Source of the DNA: Vermamoeba vermiformis
Lineage: Eukaryota; Tubulinea; Echinamoebida
NCBI GenBank assembly: GCA_045837725.1
Contig: JBEWZL010000215.1
Span: forward strand, 186,001-250,000
Length of the DNA stretch: 64,000 nucleotides
Direction of reading: 5' to 3'
The notes beneath the pieces were generated by a model. That model worked only from the letters and a program-made list of their open reading frames with translations. It had not been told where the DNA came from and ran no database searches. The stretch's first letter is position 1; each line of letters opens with the position of its first letter. Both the position numbers and the translations under genes were made by a program. Positions 57,919 through 64,000 of the stretch are shown one piece after another.

Positions 57919-60469
57919 ATGTTTTTAGCATCAAGGCCGCCAAGATCAGTTCCTTGGACTTCGTGGGAGGAGTGGCAAGATGTTTATCACTGGCTTTATT
58001 CCTCAGATGCTGACGAGCAGTTACAGGGTATCAAAAGAGTAAGTTAACTTCGTGATTAATTTTTAAAATATTTTACAAGAAAATAGGATGATAATTTCGA
58101 ATATTCGATAGCGATGCAGCAAATATTAATTTATTGGATCGGATTTAGGTTGCTGCATGGAAGACTCGTGGAAAATTACCCATATCAATCGAATGTACAT
58201 CTACACTAATAGAAATTAAGCGCAAAGACAAGTACGTAGTTATTATTGGAGATCTGAATCCGCGATCTCATCCCTTTTGTTTCAGATCTGAGGCAGAATT
58301 ATTTCAGCAATCAGTCATGGGCAGATTTTCATCGTCGTATCAAGAGAAAAAATTGCTCTATTCTATGGCTTTATCAAGGCAAGTCAAAAAATCAAGATGC
58401 GATCTGATCGAGATCTTTTAAACCCAAAATATTCTAATATGATGCTTAGAATGGTTAACGGACTCGTTGAACCGCTTCAAACGGGCATGTACGCCATATC
58501 TATTCAACAACTAGCCCGACAGATTGGTTTGCCTGAAGATCTCGTTGAATTGAGACACCAAGTACGCGATCCAAACAATCGAAAATTAATTCAGATTAAT
58601 AATAATATTTATTATATTATAGGCTAGTCATAAGGATCTACCTTCTATTACCCTTTTGAGAAATGCTGCTGAAGATGCCTTGGAATGGCTGCGAACTAAT
58701 TACTGGCGCGCACAATTGCACAAATTGCAAGAGACGAGACAACATATTGTAGAGGAATTGAAGAAATATAACGTCTTGTTGAAAGAATTCACCGCTGATG
58801 CTTCAAGTAAGTATACTTTTATCGCTAGCTTAGCAAAAATTTATTTCGTTCCGGATCACATCCGTTACATCGCGGTCGGATTGATTTGAACGATTGTTTG
58901 ACCATTGACATACTCGAATCATGGTTATATCTAGCGCCTTATTGAATTATATGGGCGCTTAAACGAGTTGGAGCTCCGATCTCACAATTTTTTTTCATAA
59001 TGTGCAGAGAAGGACTCAAAAAATCGCAAAAAAATTACGCAAAAAGTGAACAAATGTTTGCAGAATATTTCAACGGCAGTCTCGCCCAGCCAAGTCAACT
59101 TAGTTTTCATTCCACTATTGCTCGACAACAACTTGATGATTCCAAAGACGACTGTCGCGTTAGGCAAGGTTAATGAGTTGCCTAATAGAATTGAAAATAT
59201 GTGGATGAAACTATTGAATTTTTTGGCTGGATCTTGGCCCAGATTTTTAGACAATCTTTTGCTCAGCATTACCACCAGAATAGCATCGAGTAAGTCACTA
59301 AAATGTCCTTACATAGTAATTTTCTCATATTATCTATATTTAGCCGATGATTCTGACCAAAACGAACAAAAATTGTATTATAATTCCATGCTCGTTTGTT
59401 GGTTCAGAAAATTATTAGCGATGTTTGTAAAGGCTAAGAATAGAGACACTAAGAATGATCCTACGAGAGGCAAGCACGTCTTTAGAACTATCATTCAAAT
59501 GTGTATGAGCAACATTAACGGATGGTAAGTCGAGATCTGGATGTGCATCCGCATTTTTGTAACGAAACTAATGATTTCATGTTATAGGACTGCTTCTGTT
59601 ATGAAAATGGCTATTGTACATTGTGGTTTTGATAGAGAGACTAAAATGAGAGTCGCGCAAGTCTTCTCTTTTCATTTGAAGATCGAGCGGATCCAAAAAC
59701 TCGAAGTACGCGTAGAAAAAACTGAAAAAATCACGGTTACTAATATATATTTCCTTATTTAGCGATTGACACCTGAAAACTTTGCGATTATTCACGCGAA
59801 GGAGCAAAACGAGATTATTTTGAACGAAGACAGTTTTGACGAAGAAATTGAAAATAGCGAAGAGGACGATGAAAATAATAGCGAGAATTTCGAAGAAAAT
59901 ACTGACGAAGAAATGAACGAGGATGAAAATGAAGAGGATATGGATCAAGAAGATGAGGATAGTGAAGATGACGAAGAAGATGGCACTAATGGTCATGATA
60001 ATATGGAAGAAGATGAGGATAGTGAATCTGAAGCAATTGTCCCCGTGGAGCTCGAAGATTTTGAAAAACTCTTGCAAAGTAAAGAACTCGTAATGAAATC
60101 AATTCGAAGAACTCAAAAACAGAACAATGGTGAGGATATGGACCAATATAATAACGGAGATAATGTTGAAGATATTTGGAAGCCTGTTCATCAGGGTTTT
60201 GGAACCGGAATTGGCGTGTTATTGAACGGACAATTGCCTAATTTGGATCTGCCCGCTGAACTCGATGAATTGAAAGGAGGTACGTCAATATCGGTATAAA
60301 ATAATATACAGTTTATTAATAACATAATGTAGCATCATTTTACATTCTCGACGATCGACAAGCGAAAGCGGATGTGGTCGAAGAAGACGCTAAAAAAAGA
60401 AAACGAGAAGAGCTGCATAATAACAAGCATGAGCAGACTAGGGGCAACAAAAAAAGTAAAGCGAAATAA
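57919..60469 (+). CDS. LAS1: LAS1-like pre-rRNA ITS2 endonuclease, 608 aa
   Basis: Cleaves ITS2 during 60S ribosome maturation, with Grc3/NOL9. Ten exons (57919-58038, 58149-58231, 58286-58378, 58450-58561, 58623-58806, 59008-59289, 59344-59524, 59588-59705, 59763-60279, 60333-60469) join in frame. The HEPN nuclease region reads WTSWEEWQDVYHWLYS, VAAWKTRGKLPISIECT and MVNGLVEPLQ. The catalytic RHxxxH is RHQASH at residues 134-139, split by an intron, then DLPSITLLRNAAEDALEWLR. A long acidic stretch (EDEDSEDDEEDGTNG) and a basic tail (KKRKREE; NKKSKAK-like) are usual in nucleolar proteins. Intron 3 has a GC donor (GCAAGT). Confidence 0.93.
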
Positions 60470-60509
60470 ATTCTAAGAAAAAGATTTAAATAGACCTGCA
60501 GCCTTTGCT

Positions 60510-61151
60510 TCAACTAGTTTTCTCGCCTCGGATGCGTCTTGCTAAGGTCAGATCTGTTCGGAATAGAACGTTATTAACTACTCTGTCTTAAAAGAAATAT
60601 AAAGGTAGATAATAGTACCTTTAGGAGTTACAGTTACTCGTTTAGCGTGGATCGCAAGCAGATTCGCATCTTCGAGTAGTCCGACCAAGTATGCTTCAGT
60701 GGCTTCTTGAATAGCCGCTAATGCACCCTTAGTATATCGAGTATTGTCTCGAATGTCCCAGTTGATTTCGCGAATTAAAGCTTCGAAAGGTCGTCTTCGT
60801 AGCAGCAATTCAGTTGACTTTTGGTAGCGTCGTATTTCTCGCAAAGCGACTGTTCCTAATAATCCAAAATATCATTAATAGGAGTTGATATTTCCATTTA
60901 AGTAGCGCTTTAATTTGAAAAGGGAGCAGAATTTTAAATATTATTTTTATTTTTGTAATTAAATTACCTGGCTTAAATCTATGAGGTTTTTTTTGTTGCA
61001 CGGTAGAAATTGTGGGTTTTTTAATTGGTACTGAACGATTATGTTGCGCAACAGGTGCAGTCGGTTCAGTGGTCAACATCTTTCGTGTTGAAAATCCACG
61101 CGCTGACTTGCCGCCGACTGATTTTCTTGCTGTTTGCTTTGTTCTTGCCAT
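60510..61151 (-). CDS. Histone H3 variant with an extended N-terminal tail, 154 aa
   Basis: Exons 61151-60968, 60855-60619 and 60553-60510 join in frame. The start [19 protein letters not shown] keeps K4, K9 and K14. After that the tail diverges: the K27 ARKS motif is gone, and a Ser/Thr/Pro-rich stretch makes the tail about 17 residues longer before [20 protein letters not shown]. The histone fold follows with many changes ([40 protein letters not shown]) and ends [17 protein letters not shown]. Loop 1 has the canonical length, so it is not an obvious centromeric CenH3. The last acceptor is CCGAACAG; the nearer TTAG would delete the conserved DIQL-like block. Confidence 0.88.
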
Positions 61152-61539
61152 AGAGGTGTGGTTGACATTAGATATAAAGCTGAACTAATGAAAAAGAAAT
61201 CTGAAGTTCGCTCATCCGAACATCACTTTGCCAACCGGAGGATAATTGAGGTTAAAAGACACGTTGACTAGTCACTTTGGGTGCGTTTTAGTTATACACG
61301 TGTTTTGTTCTTTTTGATACAAAATTCTTTGGCGGTAAAACCGTAATTTTGGATCCTGTTCGCATTATTGACTTAACTGCGCATTTGACGAACAATAACT
61401 TAAGGTAATTATTTAATTTAAAAATAGACAGTCTTAATACTACTTGATAACGTCGGTTTTCAAGTACTCAGGCCTTTTTTACGAGAATTAAAATACGTAA
61501 CTTATCTTGGCGTGACTACTAGTGCCGTGCATTAATAGA
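61152..61539. other. Divergent intergenic region, 388 nt
   Basis: Promoter region shared by the H3 variant and the next F-box gene. I see no ORF or RNA gene in it. Confidence 0.45.
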
Positions 61540-62647
61540 ATGAAGAGGAAAAATTCAGGAGGCGAAGATTCACCGTCAAAAAGAATTAAATCGAGTCATA
61601 CGGACACAGAAACAATACAAGAGCTAGATTTGCTTAGTCTTCCTGTGGATATTCACGCAATAATTTTTTTAAAAGTCCACACGAACGATGCAGGCAGATC
61701 ACGTCGAGTTTGCAAATATTTGAAAGAAGTGCTGGAAAATATTCCGGATTTGCGTTGGGCTTTTCTATTCCAATCAAATTTTGGCTTGCCAGAACGCGCA
61801 ATGCCTCCTAATGGTATCATATGGCGAAAACAATATAAATACTCCGTGTCAGTGCTCAAGAATCTTGTTTCAGTGAACGATATCACCCGAACCCGCGAGG
61901 TCGCATCTGACATTACAGATCTTGAAGCAGAACAATTCAAATTCAGCGATTTAGTAGAAATGTTAAACAAAATGACAGAAAGTGATCGAGAGAAAGCTAA
62001 GGAAGCAAAGTCAACTTGGGCTATTAGAGTCAGTTATTACAGATTGACGCAGCACTTGATCCGTCACGGAATCTTTGCAAATAATTCGAATTTTTTCCCT
62101 GTGACATTGAAACAAGGATATCAAGAGGTTCTGAACCGTTCTTTGGAATGAAGAAATGTACGATAAGGCAGATCTAGAACGATATTTCGGGTTGGCAATT
62201 TCTCGTGGATCTGATTGGTTTAATTGGGCCAAGATATTTATTCAAGCAGGAGCTACAGGTTATCAAGAGATCATGTATGCTCTTAAAGAAGATGACGCTG
62301 ATTTATTGGAAAAGTTATTGAAACTCGGCGTGAAACCTCACGAAGAGGCCATTCATGCAGCTGCGTCAAAACAAATATTGAAATTATTGCTAGATTACGG
62401 CGCAACGGACAATTTCCAAGAAACTTACGTGCCAGCTCAGTCAGACCATCAGCACTTCATGATGAACACTTGGTTCGTGCCTAAACAAAGCACGAAGTTC
62501 ATGTCGTTGATAGAAAGAGGTCAATATGCAATGGCAGAAATGTTGTTATTATCAGGCAAAGCTAAAGGCGTTGAAAAAGGTTTGGAGATCGCGCAACAAA
62601 AAAATGCAAAATTTGCCCAAGTTATTCTCGACTACTTACAACAATAG
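61540..62647 (+). CDS. F-box/ankyrin-like protein, reading frame broken or spliced near 62130-62175
   Basis: The first frame (61540-62151) starts MKRKNSGGEDSPSKRIKSSH, a basic start like that of F-box protein A, then an F-box-like LDLLSLPVDIHAIIFLKVHT and RRVCKYLKEVLENI. It stops at TGA 62149-62151. A second frame, open to 62647, continues with ankyrin-like helices (DADLLEKLLKLGVKPHEEAI; ASKQILKLLLDYGATD). They can be joined in frame by a 45-nt intron with donor GTTCTG after QGYQE and acceptor ATAAG before ADLERYF. The donor is poor and there is no clear branch motif, so a one-base frameshift in a decaying gene is the alternative. Joined length would be about 354 aa. Confidence 0.55.
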
Positions 62648-62750
62648 ATTTGTCGTTGATTCGTATTTTATTATGTATATAAATGTAGCATTAGTATTTA
62701 CAAATTCTTCGTTCCGATTTTATTTTGACGCGTGTCAAAGAAAGTCAACT

Positions 62751-63671
62751 TTAACGACGCTTTTTGTTATTATCTTGTGCGGCTTGAGGTACTAGCTTAT
62801 GGAAGAAAAATTGCAGTATCATAAAGGGTATTAGTAGTATAGAAAAGATAACTCGTAAGAACTTCTCTTCAAACGCTGCCGTGTCAAATTTCAAAGGCGC
62901 ATCTACCCACGCGTACTTCGTGCTCAATTGTGACGGGGCTATGATATCATCGTCGAAACTAGTTTCATCGTCGTGATCTTTCTTAAGTTCCTTAATCATA
63001 TCTACGACTTCTTGTTTGTGTCTTCTCATAGTTGGTGAGATCTCGCTGACAAGATCCAGAATTTTCTTCAGATCTGAAGCAACTTCAACCTTGCTCTCGG
63101 AGACGATAGGATTCTGTTCTAATATTGGCGTTTCTTCTACTACAGTCGTTGAGGCGGTGATTGGGGCGTTTGGAGAGGCTGGCACTTCTGTTTCAGGAAT
63201 AGATTCGTGTTCGCTAGGATGCAGACTTTCAATGATTTCTCCAATAGGACTGCCGTAGCCTATTTCTTCATATGGTTCTTCTTTAAATTGAACTTTTGAC
63301 GGCGTTTGGTTCAAAGTCTCGTCACTAGCGGATCTTTTTGTTGTTTTAGATCTGTTCGGTCTGAGTCCATCAGCGATCTTCCTCAAAGCCTCCTACATTG
63401 TGCGAGTTATTACAATATTTAAATAATAAATGACATCTTTTTGGTAAAGTCGAGAATTTACGGTCTGAAAACCAGATGCGCTTACCTTAACATTGGTGTA
63501 TGCCTTGCTCTTCTTGCTTGACTTGCCTGAGGGATACGGATAAGGATCAATATCAAGATGCTGCTTAGGCTCGTCTCTAGTCTTTTTACTGCCATGAGAC
63601 ATTGGATGATTATAACCGAATCTATTTACGTGAGGTGATCCGCGAAGAATAATTTGTTGAGGCGTTGTCAT
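62751..63671 (-). CDS. Tail-anchored low-complexity protein, 275 aa
   Basis: Exons 63671-63486 and 63392-62751 join in frame. The N-terminus is polar (MTTPQQIILRGSPHVNRFGY), followed by Lys/Ser-rich segments and a long acidic region with a helical stretch (SDLKKILDLVSEISPTMRRH). A single hydrophobic span close to the end (FLRVIFSILLIPFMILQFFF) and a basic tail (NNKKRR) suggest a tail-anchored membrane protein with a large cytosolic or nucleoplasmic domain. I recognise no family. Confidence 0.68.
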
Positions 63672-64000
63672 AACTTCTTAAGTACCCTGATGTGCTATTC
63701 GTTTAATAATTAGAATCAAGGAATGCTTATTGGAATCAGTGGAAGCAATCAATAAATACGATTGAATTTTCTCAGAATTTTTGTTGATTTTTGTACGTGC
63801 TAGCGAGATTGATACATAGACTTCTTGTATTGAACGAACGCTTATTGTTACTATACTACTTTATTGTTTGGAGATTTCAAATTTCAAGCTTGCTAACGCA
63901 TCCGGTGTCTACGTTAAGCATCCGGTTAACTTAACCACGCCAAATAAGTTCCTGCTTCAGTAGTATATCCAATAATGTTTTGACCTAGTTTTGCTCGGAT
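63672..64000. other. Window-end intergenic sequence, 329 nt
   Basis: Upstream of the last gene; AT-rich with no supported ORF or RNA gene. Confidence 0.4.

Noticed and set aside
60510-61151. Centromeric CenH3 identity for the H3 variant
   Set aside because: Loop 1 lacks the usual extra residues, and the [10 protein letters not shown] tail start is canonical.
1-64000. CRISPR arrays, retroelements, DNA transposons or operons
   Set aside because: No spaced direct repeats, transposase, reverse transcriptase or terminal repeats were seen; the intron-rich genes are plainly eukaryotic nuclear.

Overview
This window is intron-dense nuclear DNA from a unicellular eukaryote. Nearly every gene is cut by short introns of about 45-75 nt with GTA(A/C/T)G-like donors. 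Many acceptors (TTAG, ATAG or ACAG) sit 10-25 nt after a CTAAC/CTAAT branch-like motif. Code and stop usage look standard. The gene set combines retromer VPS35, Mediator MED8, LAS1, an Atg26-like sterol glucosyltransferase, a MACPF protein, a FAM151/menorin protein and expanded F-box/ankyrin/LRR proteins. That suggests a free-living amoeboid protist, perhaps an amoebozoan, but the placement is inference. All exon joins were worked out by eye from splice sites, reading frame and family similarity.

Layout, left to right. 0-8.3 kb: a partial low-complexity gene, a trans-polyprenyl diphosphate synthase with a tRNA-Arg(UCU) inside one intron, a small membrane protein, and VPS35. 8.3-14 kb: an unresolved stretch, a SelD-N-type FAD oxidoreductase and a FAM151-like gene with long introns. 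14-22.7 kb: an F-box array (two tandem F-box/ankyrin genes, the first with a decayed 3' part), two tandem paralogues of about 110 aa, a tiny Cys-rich ORF and an F-box/LRR gene. 23-36.7 kb: a secreted MACPF protein, a seven-repeat RCC1-BTB protein, a phytanoyl-CoA-dioxygenase-like enzyme, a bHLH factor, a 97-aa three-exon gene, an F-box/RasGAP protein and a KH-CCCH RNA-binding protein. 37-42.5 kb: asparagine synthetase followed by an ammonium transporter, a nitrogen-assimilation pair on one strand. 42.6-51.5 kb: a 20-exon sterol glucosyltransferase with two extra C-terminal beta-sandwich-like domains, a tail-anchored C2 protein, and a saccharopine-dehydrogenase-like gene carrying a 5S rRNA gene in an intron. 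51.7-64 kb: tryptophanyl-tRNA synthetase, a secreted MRH-domain protein with a relic copy nearby, MED8, LAS1, a histone H3 variant with a long tail, another F-box/ankyrin gene and a tail-anchored low-complexity protein.

Genes alternate strands with short convergent gaps (40-425 nt) and longer divergent promoter gaps (130-950 nt). The notable features are RNA polymerase III genes nested in same-strand introns, an apparently new domain fusion on the sterol glucosyltransferase, a diverged H3 variant, an F-box/RasGAP fusion, and a 12-bp palindrome found exactly three times, each time in an intron. I saw no CRISPR array, retroelement or DNA transposon.
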